In this document: in pieces, positions 30,929 to 39,292 of the stretch
How the letters are laid out: the number at the start of each line of letters is the position of its first letter
How positions within the stretch are numbered: position 1 is the first letter of the stretch
NCBI GenBank assembly: GCA_002711265.1
Contig: PAGB01000056.1
Coordinates: 11,920-51,583 of the forward strand
Source: Rhodospirillaceae bacterium
GTDB lineage: Bacteria > Pseudomonadota > Alphaproteobacteria > UBA7985
DNA length: 39,664 nucleotides
Direction of reading: 5' to 3'
The notes under the pieces: generated by a model
Seen by the model: only the letters and a program-made list of their open reading frames with translations
What the model was told of the DNA's origin: nothing
Database searches by the model: none
Position numbers and translations under genes: made by a program

Positions 30929-32047
30929 CTAAACCCGCATTGGCATGAGGACGTAAAGCACCGCCGCGTTGTCACGGTCTTTGACCAGCGTCGGCGAGCC
31001 GGCGTCAGCGAAGACGAACTCGGCCGTTTCGCCGGAAAGCTGGGTGGCGATGTCGAGCAAATAGCGGGCGTTGAAGCCGATTTCGATATCGGTCGCGCCG
31101 TAGTCGACGTCGATATCCTCGCTGGCCTGCCCCCGATCGGGCGAGTTGGCCGACAGGTTCAGCCGCCCGGAGGTTGCCGACAGCTTGACCGCACGGCTTT
31201 CGGCCGAGGCAATGGTCGACACCCGGTCGACCGCCTGCGCGAAGGAGGCTTTGTCGACGGTCATTGGCTTGTCGTTCTGGGTCGGGATCACCCGCTCGTA
31301 GTCGGGGAAGGTGCCGTCGATCAGCTTGGACGACAGCGTGACGTCGGAGAAGCGGAATTCGATCCGCGAGTCAGACAGGGCAATGCGCACGCTCTCGTCG
31401 CTGTCGTCGAGCAGTTTGACCAGCTCGCCCACGGTCTTGCGCGGGATAATGACGCCGGGCATATCAGCCGCGCCGGTCGGCAGCACGGTTTCGAAGCGCG
31501 CCAGCCGGTGACCGTCGGTGGCCACCGCGCGCAGAACCGCCGAAGCGCCCTCGCCCATGGCGTGCAGGTAGATGCCGTTGAGGTAGTAGCGGGTTTCCTC
31601 GGTCGAAATCGCAAACCGGGTGCGCTCGATCAGGGTTTTCAGCTCTTCGGCCGGCATTTCAAAGGAAATCGGCAGGTCCACGCCGTCAAGCGCCGGGTAA
31701 TCTTCGCGCGGGAGCGTGGAAAGCTCGAAGCGCGCCTTACCCGCCGTGAGGGTCATGCGGTCGCTGCCGTCAGATTTTGTCAGGCCAACCTCGACGCCGT
31801 CGGGCAGCTTGCGCACGATATCGAACAGCATGTGCGCCGGTGCCGTCACCGCGCCGCTGGTCGGGACGCTGGCGCCCGTAGTTTCGGTCAGGGTCAGGTC
31901 CATATCGGTCGCGGTCAGGGTCACGGCGCCGTCGCCGCACTCGATCAGGACGTTGGACAAAATCGGAATGGTATTCCGCCGCTCAACGACGCTCTGCACA
32001 TGCGACAGACTGCGCATCAGGCTCTGACGTTCAATACGAAGATCCAT
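30929..32047 (-). CDS. dnaN: DNA polymerase III beta sliding clamp
   Basis: The 372-residue clamp encircles DNA as a dimer and tethers DNA polymerase III. The three-domain pattern is visible: MDLRIERQSLMRSLSHVQ at the start, NTIPILSNVLIE, the LPREDYPALD segment, and the C-terminal AVLYVLMPMRV that forms part of the peptide-binding pocket. The ATG at 32045-32047 agrees with the family. It begins the dnaN-recF-gyrB run and has a hairpin-forming leader immediately upstream. Confidence 0.97.
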   Translation of the reverse strand: MDLRIERQSLMRSLSHVQSVVERRNTIPILSNVLIECGDGAVTLTATDMDLTLTETTGASVPTSGAVTAPAHMLFDIVRKLPDGVEVGLTKSDGSDRMTLTAGKARFELSTLPREDYPALDGVDLPISFEMPAEELKTLIERTRFAISTEETRYYLNGIYLHAMGEGASAVLRAVATDGHRLARFETVLPTGAADMPGVIIPRKTVGELVKLLDDSDESVRIALSDSRIEFRFSDVTLSSKLIDGTFPDYERVIPTQNDKPMTVDKASFAQAVDRVSTIASAESRAVKLSATSGRLNLSANSPDRGQASEDIDVDYGATDIEIGFNARYLLDIATQLSGETAEFVFADAGSPTLVKDRDNAAVLYVLMPMRV

Positions 32048-32054
32048 GGCGAGA

Positions 32055-32095
32055 CGGGTCCCTCTAATTCCTCAAGACGATAAGGAATAGACCCG
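32055..32095 (-). promoter_or_regulatory. Nested hairpin in the dnaN leader
   Basis: CGGGTC (32055-32060) can pair with GACCCG (32090-32095), and inside it ATTCCT (32067-32072) with AGGAAT (32083-32088). On the minus strand this fold begins just after the stop of the sensor gene and ends 7 nt before the dnaN ATG. The purine-rich GAGGG that might serve as the dnaN ribosome binding site lies inside it. It may end transcription from the sigma-factor operon or control dnaN translation; there is no T-run. Confidence 0.4.
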
Positions 32096-32100
32096 CAGGG

Positions 32101-32673
32101 CTAAAGGAACAAGAGCGAGTTCGGTCTGTTTTGAACAAGCTCCAGCAAAGCCTCACGCTGCTCCGCCGACAGGGTTTCGACGAAGTTCAGCAAGCCTTCA
32201 AAAGCGGCTTCGCTTTCGTCCCGGCGCGTGGTGATCAAGCCCTCGCGCAGGGCCTTCACGGCGGCACGGTCGAAGGTCTCCGCCGTCACAGCGACCCTGA
32301 AGTCAGCCGTGCTTTCCTGCAACGCCTCCACCGAGGTCTGGCGCAAGGTCCGACGGCTCTTCAGAAACTGGCGCAGCATCTTGGCCTGGTCCTGATCCAG
32401 ACCGAGCCGGTCGCGCACGTCCTTGAAGCTGCCGACACCCTGCCGCCTGTTCGGGTTTTCGCCTTTGCCATCGCCTTCAGCGCGGTTGCCGTCGCGCTCG
32501 GCGTCGGGGCCATCCTTGCCCCGCGGCCCGTCGAAGACGTTGCGGATGTGCAGGTCGCGGCTGAGTTTCATGATGTCCCGGCGGGCGTCATGCCCGGTTT
32601 TGAACAGCGCTGCCGAAAGGCCGATGCACAAGGCCAGCAACACTACAATGATAAGTCCGAGTATCCGTGTCAT
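32101..32673 (-). CDS. Membrane-anchored periplasmic sensor, Spy/CpxP/CnrX-like
   Basis: A 190-residue protein with an N-terminal anchor (LGLIIVVLLALCIGLSAALF, residues 4-24), a polar linker rich in Gly, Asp and Glu, and a helical C-terminal domain with RDRLGLDQDQAKMLRQFL and a second LSAEQREALLELV repeat. This layout is that of the heavy-metal-sensor/Spy superfamily found with ECF sigma factors (CnrX, RsenP-like). The ATG at 32671-32673 has a GGAG site upstream. It is third in the sigma, anti-sigma, sensor unit, 10 nt after the anti-sigma gene. Metal binding is not shown: the domain has few His, Cys or Met. Confidence 0.75.
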   Translation of the reverse strand: MTRILGLIIVVLLALCIGLSAALFKTGHDARRDIMKLSRDLHIRNVFDGPRGKDGPDAERDGNRAEGDGKGENPNRRQGVGSFKDVRDRLGLDQDQAKMLRQFLKSRRTLRQTSVEALQESTADFRVAVTAETFDRAAVKALREGLITTRRDESEAAFEGLLNFVETLSAEQREALLELVQNRPNSLLFL

Positions 32674-32683
32674 GGTCCCGCTC

Positions 32684-33202
32684 CTACTCGAGGCTGCCAA
32701 AGAGGGTGTCAAAGTCGCTCGCACCGATGGTGTCGCTGTCGCGTCCAAACAGGTCGACTGCACTGGCGGAGATCAGGACTTCGTCGGCATCCAGGCCGGT
32801 GCCACCGATGCCCATGCCGCCGGCAAGACCGACGCCGAAACCGAACAGCCCCAGCACCACGCCTGCTGCTGTTGCCCGCCAGTCCGCGCCACCGTTCGCG
32901 GTGCGGAACAGGCCGAACAAGCCCGCCGACAAGGAAGGCCGGACACCGGGGGCCGCTGTCACATGCCGTGGCGCCAGCGGCGCTGCGCGCGCAGCGAGGC
33001 GAGCGGCTGCGGCGACATCGCTGACCTCGCTCTGATCGAGCCCGGCCGCAGCCACAGCGCGCAGGGCCGGAGATTCGGTCAGCCCACGCACCATTTCCGT
33101 GTTGGCTTCTCCATCAAGAAAAGCCGCCATCTCCATAGGATCGAAGTCTTCAGGCAGAACTGTTCTATCCTGCTCTTTTTTATTGTTCTTTGTCACCGTC
33201 AC
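32684..33202 (-). CDS. Putative single-pass anti-sigma factor
   Basis: A 172-residue protein with an N-terminal cytoplasmic part (MEMAAFLDGEANTEMVRGL, about residues 23-41, resembling anti-sigma N-terminal helices), one transmembrane segment at about 109-131, and a short periplasmic tail. No zinc HxxxCxxC motif is present, so it is not a ZAS-type anti-sigma factor. The GTG at 33200-33202 overlaps the sigma-factor stop as GTGA, with AAGGAGG just upstream; a second GTG two codons in is possible. The call rests on topology and on its place between the sigma factor and the sensor. Confidence 0.72.
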   Translation of the reverse strand: MTVTKNNKKEQDRTVLPEDFDPMEMAAFLDGEANTEMVRGLTESPALRAVAAAGLDQSEVSDVAAAARLAARAAPLAPRHVTAAPGVRPSLSAGLFGLFRTANGGADWRATAAGVVLGLFGFGVGLAGGMGIGGTGLDADEVLISASAVDLFGRDSDTIGASDFDTLFGSLE

Positions 33203-33780
33203 CGGGCCTCCTTGCCCTGTTTGGCCTCAAAAGCGCCTCTCAGCTTCACCATCGCCTTGTGCTTGGCACTGCGCACCGTCTGCGCGGCGATACCCAATTT
33301 CCCGGCGATGTCCTCGACGTCCATGTCCTCGTCGAACATGAGCCTCAGGATCGCCCGTTGCCGGTCGGACAGACCGGCCTCCCCGATTTCGGCTTCGACC
33401 GCTTCGAGCGCCGACTGGCTCTCTCCGATGCCGTCAAAGGCCGCAGATGCCCGCTCGTCGACCAGCGCGGCGGCGTGGTCATCGATGTCGTCACCCTGCG
33501 GGCGACGACGGCGAAGCCAGTCGATGGTGGTCGAACTGGCGACAACGCGAAGAAACGTGGTCAGTTTGGCGCGGGCCGGGTCAAACCGCTTGAGCAGGGC
33601 AAAGTCCTGCTTGGACAGGCGGATGAACACCTCCTGCCCCACGTCTTCGATGTCATGGGCGTCCCCGCCCACGCCATAGCGGGCGAAGGTCTGGCGCACC
33701 ACGTGGATCACCAGCCCGGCATGGTCCTGACAGAAGGCCTGCCAGGTCCGTGGATCACCTTGACGAAGCGCGTCGAGCAT
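33199..33780 (-). CDS. ECF-type RNA polymerase sigma factor
   Basis: A 193-residue sigma-70-family protein with only regions 2 and 4. Region 2 spans about residues 43-93 (DIEDVGQEVFIRL, then FLRVVASSTTIDWLRRRR); region 4 is at about 137-184 (LSDRQRAILRLMFDEDMDVEDIAGKLGIAAQTVRSAKHKAMVKL). The ATG is at 33778-33780. It is coupled to the anti-sigma gene by a GTGA overlap. The 118-nt region upstream shows no obvious GGAAC-type ECF promoter by eye, so autoregulation is not supported. A short inverted repeat CCTCA/TGAGG (33810-33824) lies there. Confidence 0.92.
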   Translation of the reverse strand: MLDALRQGDPRTWQAFCQDHAGLVIHVVRQTFARYGVGGDAHDIEDVGQEVFIRLSKQDFALLKRFDPARAKLTTFLRVVASSTTIDWLRRRRPQGDDIDDHAAALVDERASAAFDGIGESQSALEAVEAEIGEAGLSDRQRAILRLMFDEDMDVEDIAGKLGIAAQTVRSAKHKAMVKLRGAFEAKQGKEAR

Positions 33781-33898
33781 CCCGGTGTCTTCTTCTCCCG
33801 ATTGCGACCCCTCAAAATCTGAGGCTTGAGACTGGCCGGAAACGTGTTCTTCTGCAGGGTGATACGGCGGATTGATGGCGCGTATCCCCGCAGATCAA

Positions 33899-34699
33899 TT
33901 ATTTTTCTTGCGGCGGCGGGAACACCACCAGGCAGGCCTGTGCCTGTTCCAGCGGATAGCAGCCGGGGATGAGGTTCTGTGCCTCCCCCTCGGGCAGGTC
34001 GAGGGTCTCTGCCATGGCGAGGTGCGCGTAGCCGTCAGAGGCGACGGCGCTGAGCAGCTGCGGCACGTCGGCCCGGTCTCCTGCGAGTTCGTGCAGGCGG
34101 GCAAACCAGCGCCCGCTCTGGGTCGAGAACGCCGGCTCGACCGACAGCCAGGCCTGATCAGTCATCAGGCGGCGGGGGCGGAAGGCCATATAGCGTTCCG
34201 GCGTGATATCGGCGGCATCCAGCGGCGCGGGCCAGACGAAAGGCTGACCGACGTGGCGTTCGGGGAAAACCCGCTCGTAGAAGGCATTGGCCTGCGCCGC
34301 TTCCGGCTGGGTCGACGTCTCCCAGCGCAGGAAACGAGTCGGCCCCCAGCTGGTCGGGGTCTGCAGCATGGCCGAGAGCATGGCCCGGCCCAGCCCGTGC
34401 TGGCGCCAGCTGGGATCGACGTAGAGATCACAGAGGTAGTAGCCCGGCAGTTGCGGGGTTGCCGACCCGCGCCCGCCCAGCGACTCCATACCCAGCACGT
34501 AACCGGTGGGATCGTCGTTGAAATAGGTCATGTAGACCACGAGATGGCGCAGCGCGCGTTCGAGCACGACCGCATCACTGACCCCGCCGCCGGGCTCACC
34601 GCTCTCGGTGGCAAAGCGATGGATCAGGCTCAGCAGGGCGCCCAGATCGCTGCGGTCGGCGCGCCGGAGCAGGATTTCGGGCTGGTTACGGGGCCGCAT
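33899..34699 (-). CDS. GNAT-family N-acetyltransferase with C-terminal extension
   Basis: A 266-residue protein. The first ~150 residues are a GNAT domain: acetyl-CoA-binding motif A is CDLYVDPSWRQHGLGRAML (about residues 89-107), and QANAFYERVF is the usual motif B. The remaining ~110 residues (from about WPAPLDAADITPERYM) belong to no family I recognise. The ATG at 34697-34699 overlaps the preceding stop as TGATG; sequence further upstream in this frame is a shadow of the peptidase gene. The substrate is unknown. Confidence 0.82.
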   Translation of the reverse strand: MRPRNQPEILLRRADRSDLGALLSLIHRFATESGEPGGGVSDAVVLERALRHLVVYMTYFNDDPTGYVLGMESLGGRGSATPQLPGYYLCDLYVDPSWRQHGLGRAMLSAMLQTPTSWGPTRFLRWETSTQPEAAQANAFYERVFPERHVGQPFVWPAPLDAADITPERYMAFRPRRLMTDQAWLSVEPAFSTQSGRWFARLHELAGDRADVPQLLSAVASDGYAHLAMAETLDLPEGEAQNLIPGCYPLEQAQACLVVFPPPQEK

Positions 34700-35448
34700 C
34701 AGGCCACCGAGCCATCGAAGACCAGTGCGTGCCAGCGCTTGCCGTTCTCCCGCAACTGGCGCTTGGCCCAGCCGATGTCGAGGTCGGGCGGACACAGCGC
34801 TTCGCACTGCGCCCAGAACGCCGGGCTGTGGTCCATATGGCGCAGATGAGCGACTTCGTGCGCGACAACGTACTCGCGCACGCGGTCCTCGCCAAAAATC
34901 AGCCGCCACGAGAAATTCAGCCCCGCCCGCGATGAGCAGGACCCCCAGCGGCTCTTGGTGTCGCGCACGTGCAGGCTGCGGAACGGACGGCCGAGCACGC
35001 CTGAGAGTCTTTCAGCGCGGGCGGTGAGGTCACGGCGGGCTTCGTCCACGAGGAAACGCTGCAGGCGCAGGATCGGCTCGCCCCGCCGGGGCAGGCGTAG
35101 GCTTGGGCGGCCATCGGCATCATCAAACGTGATGCGGGTCACGGCGGGGTCGATGATGATCTGTGTGTCTTGTCCACGAAACGGGATCAGACTGCCGTCA
35201 CGGACGACTTCGAGGTCGGGTCGGCTGGCGATCTGTCTCTCCAGCCAAGGCCTGTTTCGCTCGAGGAAGCCATGGACCAGCTCGGCCTCGACCGAGGCCG
35301 GAGCGCTGATTTTCACCCGCGAGGTATTGGTGTCGATGCGCAGGGTCAGGCGCCGCGCCCGTTTAAGCCGGTTGACGCTGACATCGAAGCGGCGATCGGC
35401 AAGGATGATGGTTTCCGGGTCTTGGAGGGACTTGGAAAAGATGCGCAA
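34699..35448 (-). CDS. YgjP-like zinc metallopeptidase-domain protein
   Basis: A 249-residue protein of the YgjP/DUF45 (SprT-related) family. The zinc motif HEVAHLRHMDHS is at residues 197-208, with the conserved RDTKSRWGSCS segment before it (163-172). The N-terminal half has the typical RRARRLTLRID-like beta region. The only start near the expected N-terminus is a TTG at 35446-35448, since an in-frame stop lies just upstream; the true start could be slightly later. It lies 18 nt after the methyltransferase gene and overlaps the GNAT gene by one base. The physiological substrate of the family is not established. Confidence 0.88.
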   Translation of the reverse strand: MRIFSKSLQDPETIILADRRFDVSVNRLKRARRLTLRIDTNTSRVKISAPASVEAELVHGFLERNRPWLERQIASRPDLEVVRDGSLIPFRGQDTQIIIDPAVTRITFDDADGRPSLRLPRRGEPILRLQRFLVDEARRDLTARAERLSGVLGRPFRSLHVRDTKSRWGSCSSRAGLNFSWRLIFGEDRVREYVVAHEVAHLRHMDHSPAFWAQCEALCPPDLDIGWAKRQLRENGKRWHALVFDGSVA

Positions 35449-35466
35449 AGCCGGGTGGCCCTTGGG

Positions 35467-36438
35467 CTAGAGGAGACGATCTCTGGAACCCGTCTCTTTT
35501 GCACCAAATCGGTCCGATTCCATAGCTAAAAGTCTCTGTTTTCGCTTGAGACCCCAGCGATATCCGCCCAACCCGCCATCGCTCCGGACGATCCGGTGGC
35601 AGGGAATGAGCAGCGACACCTTGTTGGTGGCGCAGCCCCGTGCGACCGCGCGCTGACCGTTCTCCAGCCCCATTTCTTCACCCAGCTCGCTGTAGGTCAG
35701 AACCGCGCCAGCAGGCATGGCCAGCAGGGCCTGCCATACCCGCCGCTGGAAGGCCGTGCCCTGCACGTCCAGCGCCAGCTGCCGTGAGGGCATATGACCC
35801 GTCTCGAGGTGCTCGACCACGTCTTCGAGCACGCTGCGCAGGCCGGCAGGGTCGCGGTTTACGCCGGTCGCTGCGATGAATTCGGCCTGTAACTCGGCGG
35901 TCAAGGCTGCGTCGTCATCCCCGAAGGCCAGAAAGCACAGCCCGGTTTCGGTGGTCGCCACCAGCAATCGGTTCAGCGGGCTGTCAACGATATCGAAGGT
36001 GATGGAAGCGCCCTTGCCTGCCCGGGCGTAGGAGGCGGGGGTCATGCCGAGCATGAAACCGCTCTGCTCGTAAACCCGGCTGGCGCTGCTGTAGCCCGCG
36101 GCGTAGATGGCGTCGGTCACGCTGGCGTCGCTGCGCAGATGCTGGCGAAAGGCGTCGGCGCGCCGCTGTGCGCCGTAGTCCCACGGCGAGACGCCGACCA
36201 CTCGGTTAAACAGCCGTTGCAGCTGGGTGGGCGAGGTTTCGAGATCGGCTGCGAGGGCCTTCAGCGTCAGGGCGCGGTGGTCTAGGCCCGCGTCGATCCG
36301 GGCATCGATAAGGTCCGCAGCGGCCTGCGCCAGCCGGACATCGGCGGGGCTGTCGCTAGCCACCCTTTCCAGGGTGGATGCGGCGGCTGCATCCTGCGGA
36401 CGTGCGGGGGCTGCGTCTCGGTCCGGGTCGTGGATCAT
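35467..36438 (-). CDS. AraC-type HTH / methylated-DNA-protein cysteine methyltransferase (Ada-like, no N-terminal zinc domain)
   Basis: A 323-residue fusion. Residues ~35-140 are an AraC/XylS double helix-turn-helix (ALAADLETSPTQLQRLFNRV, then the second HTH ending GMTPASYARAG). Residues ~150-320 are an O6-alkylguanine-DNA methyltransferase with the acceptor cysteine in IPCHR (Cys280). The N-terminal Cys4 methylphosphotriester domain of Ada is absent: the first 30 residues are a polar tail. The ATG at 36436-36438 has an AGGA site at good spacing; a GTG at 36495 would add only 19 residues, still without the zinc domain. Methyl-lesion sensing by phosphotriester repair is therefore not expected. 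Confidence 0.9.
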   Translation of the reverse strand: MIHDPDRDAAPARPQDAAAASTLERVASDSPADVRLAQAAADLIDARIDAGLDHRALTLKALAADLETSPTQLQRLFNRVVGVSPWDYGAQRRADAFRQHLRSDASVTDAIYAAGYSSASRVYEQSGFMLGMTPASYARAGKGASITFDIVDSPLNRLLVATTETGLCFLAFGDDDAALTAELQAEFIAATGVNRDPAGLRSVLEDVVEHLETGHMPSRQLALDVQGTAFQRRVWQALLAMPAGAVLTYSELGEEMGLENGQRAVARGCATNKVSLLIPCHRIVRSDGGLGGYRWGLKRKQRLLAMESDRFGAKETGSRDRLL

Positions 36439-36618
36439 GCGCTGGTTTCCTGCCAAGGCGTGCTTGAGAAGCGCCGCGTTACTCGACGCCTGCACTTAAT
36501 CTACCCGAACTGCCGGGGACGTGCGCTCCGAATCTTGCGCGAAGACAAGCAATTGCGTGCTGCCGGGCGTGTTAGCGCAGGGCGTCAGTTTGAGGGCCTT
36601 GGTGGGTTGCGTAACCCC

Positions 36619-37296
36619 TCAGCCGCGCTCGTCCGAGCTCAGCGCTGCGCCATTGGCAAAGCCGTCGGGCTTGCGTGGGCTGAGGTTGAGGTATCCCGTG
36701 CGCCAGGCCTGCTTAGGCTGGGCTTCACCATATTCGACCCAGTCGAAGCGGCTAATCGAGCAGTTGTCGACCCCGATCGACAAACCCTTGTCAGGCGCCA
36801 TGCCCAGCGCGATGGTGGCCATGGCGCGGATGACGCCGCCGTGGGCCACGCAGACGATATCCTGGCCGCGGAAAGCGGCGGTCCAGTGACGAACCCCAGC
36901 GTGGACGCGTTCGATCACGTCGGTAAAGCTCTCGCCGTTGGGTGGGCGGTATTCGGCGGTGGTGTGCCAAAAGGGGTGCTGCTCGCCTCCGGGCAGGGCT
37001 TCTTCCCACGTCAGGCCCTCCCAGTCGCCCAGCCCCTGCTCGGCGAAGCGGGCATCCTCGGTGCTGGTGATGGCGGGGTAGCCCTCGCGGATGATGGCGT
37101 CGCGGGTGCGGTGGGTGCGCCCGGCGGTGCTTGTCAGCCAGTGGACGTCTTCGCCGCGCGGCAGGGCCCGGGCAGCGGGGGCGAACATATGGGTTTCCGA
37201 GACATCCACGGGCATGTCCGAGGCGCCGTAGACGATATGATCAGGGTTGATGACCGGCGAGTGCCGGACCCAGAACCAGCGGGTCACTACTGCCAT
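36619..37296 (-). CDS. cobC: Histidine phosphatase, probable alpha-ribazole phosphatase
   Basis: A 225-residue histidine-phosphatase-family protein. The catalytic RH is at residues 11-12 (WVRHSPV; RHG in most members, RHS here) and the second His is in VCVAHGG. Arg in STAGRTHRT fits the phosphate pocket. Its place next to cobS and cobT suggests it dephosphorylates alpha-ribazole 5'-phosphate or adenosylcobalamin 5'-phosphate in the last steps of B12 synthesis. The ATG at 37294-37296 is chosen because the frame upstream overlaps cobS. A small GGGTT-GCGT-AACCC hairpin (36604-36617) lies just past its stop. The enzyme class is sure; the cobC assignment is inferred from context. Confidence 0.78.
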   Translation of the reverse strand: MAVVTRWFWVRHSPVINPDHIVYGASDMPVDVSETHMFAPAARALPRGEDVHWLTSTAGRTHRTRDAIIREGYPAITSTEDARFAEQGLGDWEGLTWEEALPGGEQHPFWHTTAEYRPPNGESFTDVIERVHAGVRHWTAAFRGQDIVCVAHGGVIRAMATIALGMAPDKGLSIGVDNCSISRFDWVEYGEAQPKQAWRTGYLNLSPRKPDGFANGAALSSDERG

Positions 37297-37390
37297 TGTG
37301 ATGTCTTTCGTGTCGAAGCGGTGGAAGAGGTTGAGGTGCAGTCGGTGCGCGGTGCACAACGTTGGAGGGCGCCGATCAGGCTGGGTTTCC

Positions 37391-38167
37391 TTAGCTGATG
37401 TGGGCCAGGGCAGCGGCGAAAAAAGCCAGCTCAGCGAGCACCTGGGCCGCGCCGCAGACATCGCCGGTGACGCCCCCGAACTGCCAGCGGGCGAAGAGGG
37501 CGAACAGGCCTACCACCATGGCTGCCAGTACGGCGCCACCAAGCAGGAAGCCTGTGCCGGGCAGGAGCAGCAGCAGAACCAGAAGCAGCCCCAGCGCGAT
37601 GGCAAGGGCGATCGCGGCCTGTTGCACGTGCGGGCGGACACTGGCCAGCCCCCCGGGAATGGCCGGGGGCAAGGTGGCCCAGATGGCGGTAATCAGCGCG
37701 CGGGACCAGGCCGCTGCACCGACCAGCAGGGCCAAGGCAAGGCCGGGCTTCAGCGGGTCGGCCAGGGTGTACACCACGCCGACTTTGAGCACGACCATGA
37801 GCACCAGCGCCAGCACACCAAAGGCGCCCAGTCTGCTGTCCTTCATGATCTCCAGCCGCCTTGCGAGATCGCCGCCGCCAAGGCCGTCGACAACGTCTGC
37901 GAGGCCATCTTCGTGCAAGGCGCCGGTGATCAGCAGGCCCGCGGCCACCACGGCAACAGCGACCACGAGCGGGTGGAAGCCAAAGCCGGAGATCAGGCTA
38001 AGCAGCACCCACAAGGCTAGCCCGATCAGTGCGCCGACAACGGGAAAGGCCCAGACGGCCCGATCGGTCGAGACGCCGTCGCTGAACAGAAATGAAGGCA
38101 GCGGCACACGGGTCAGAAAGGCAAGGCTGGTGACCAGCCCGCCCATGGCCTCTTTCCAAACAGTCAT
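37391..38167 (-). CDS. cobS: Adenosylcobinamide-GDP ribazoletransferase (cobalamin synthase)
   Basis: CobS joins adenosylcobinamide-GDP and alpha-ribazole (5'-phosphate) in the inner membrane. The 258-residue protein is mostly hydrophobic with about six membrane segments; the acidic signature HEDGLADVVDGLGGG and the DSRLGAFG motif are the family's metal and substrate site. The ATG at 38165-38167 gives the usual FLTRVPLP N-terminus; a second ATG seven codons in is possible. It is divergent from cobT (60 nt) and 94 nt upstream of the phosphatase. Confidence 0.95.
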   Translation of the reverse strand: MTVWKEAMGGLVTSLAFLTRVPLPSFLFSDGVSTDRAVWAFPVVGALIGLALWVLLSLISGFGFHPLVVAVAVVAAGLLITGALHEDGLADVVDGLGGGDLARRLEIMKDSRLGAFGVLALVLMVVLKVGVVYTLADPLKPGLALALLVGAAAWSRALITAIWATLPPAIPGGLASVRPHVQQAAIALAIALGLLLVLLLLLPGTGFLLGGAVLAAMVVGLFALFARWQFGGVTGDVCGAAQVLAELAFFAAALAHIS

Positions 38168-38227
38168 GACTTGGACTAAGCCCCCTGTGCAACCTGTGTT
38201 GACCCGCTTTAGCGCGAAGTAGAACCT

Positions 38228-39259
38228 ATGACCACCGAACAAAGCCCAATCGCCTCCCTCGCCGAAATCCGTGCCCTGCGCCAGAACCTGCCCGGACGGG
38301 ACGAAGCCGCTGAGGCAGAAGCCCAGCGCCGAAACGCGATCCTGACCAAGCCACCGGGTGCGCTGGCTGACCTTGAGGACATCGCGATGTTCATGGCGGG
38401 GTGGCAGGCGCGCGCGCTGCCCCAGGTCAACCACCCGCGCACGGCTGTGTTTGCCGGCAATCACGGGGTTGCGGCGCAGGGCGTATCGGCCTTTGCGGCA
38501 GAAGTGACGGCGCAGATGGTGCTGAACTTTCAGGCCGGTGGTGCGGCGGTCAATCAGCTGGTTGAAGCGCTTGACGGTGACCTGATGGTCTACGAAATGG
38601 CGCTGGACGTTCCCACGGCTGATTTCACGCAGGGGCCGGCCATGAGTGACGAGGAATGCGCGCAAGCCATGGCCTACGGCATGATGGCCGTCGAGCCCGG
38701 CGTGGACCTGCTCATGCTCGGTGAGATGGGCATTGCCAATACGACCTCAGCGGCGGCGATCTATCACGCACTCTACGGCGGGAAGGCCGAAGACTGGACC
38801 GGCCCGGGCACGGGCGTGCAAGGCGCTGCGCTTGAGAACAAGATTAGGGTGGTTGGTGAAGGTGCTGCCCTGCACGCCGCCAAAGCGGTCGACGGGCTGG
38901 ATGTCCTTGCGCGGCTCGGCGGGAAGGAAATCGCAGCCATCGCCGGGGCGATCCTGGCAGCAAGGATGGCGCGGGTGCCGGTGATCCTCGACGGCTATAT
39001 CTGCTGCGCTGCGGCGGCGTGCCTGCACGCCTGGGCGCCTGAGTCGATTGACCACTGCCTCGCCGGACATCTCTCGGTCGAGGGCGCCCATGCTGACGTA
39101 CTGCGCCGGATGGACAAGAAGCCGATCCTGCAACTGGGGATGCGGTTGGGCGAAGGCTCGGGCGCGACGCTGGCAGCACAGATCGTACGATCAGCCTGCG
39201 CGCTGCATGCCGGTATGGCGACCTTCGAAGATGCAGGGGTAAGCGACAGCCTGCATTGA
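38228..39259 (+). CDS. cobT: Nicotinate-nucleotide-dimethylbenzimidazole phosphoribosyltransferase
   Basis: CobT makes alpha-ribazole 5'-phosphate from dimethylbenzimidazole and nicotinate mononucleotide. The 343-residue protein shows the FAGNHGVAAQGVSAF segment, LGEMGIANTTSAAA, and the catalytic Glu309 in GMRLGEGSGAT, equivalent to the essential Glu near the C-terminus of known CobT. It faces away from cobS, and the 60-nt gap is too short for a cobalamin riboswitch. The cobT, cobS and phosphatase set covers the lower-ligand end of the B12 pathway. Confidence 0.97.
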   Translation: MTTEQSPIASLAEIRALRQNLPGRDEAAEAEAQRRNAILTKPPGALADLEDIAMFMAGWQARALPQVNHPRTAVFAGNHGVAAQGVSAFAAEVTAQMVLNFQAGGAAVNQLVEALDGDLMVYEMALDVPTADFTQGPAMSDEECAQAMAYGMMAVEPGVDLLMLGEMGIANTTSAAAIYHALYGGKAEDWTGPGTGVQGAALENKIRVVGEGAALHAAKAVDGLDVLARLGGKEIAAIAGAILAARMARVPVILDGYICCAAAACLHAWAPESIDHCLAGHLSVEGAHADVLRRMDKKPILQLGMRLGEGSGATLAAQIVRSACALHAGMATFEDAGVSDSLH

Positions 39260-39292
39260 GGCAGCGCTTTTGCCCCGCAGCAAAGCATCAAT

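Noticed and set aside
33781-33898. Autoregulated ECF promoter upstream of the sigma gene
   Set aside because: No GGAAC-type -35 with a matching -10 was found on the minus strand.
38168-38227. Cobalamin riboswitch between cobS and cobT
   Set aside because: The gap is only 60 nt and no B12-box or paired-element pattern was seen.
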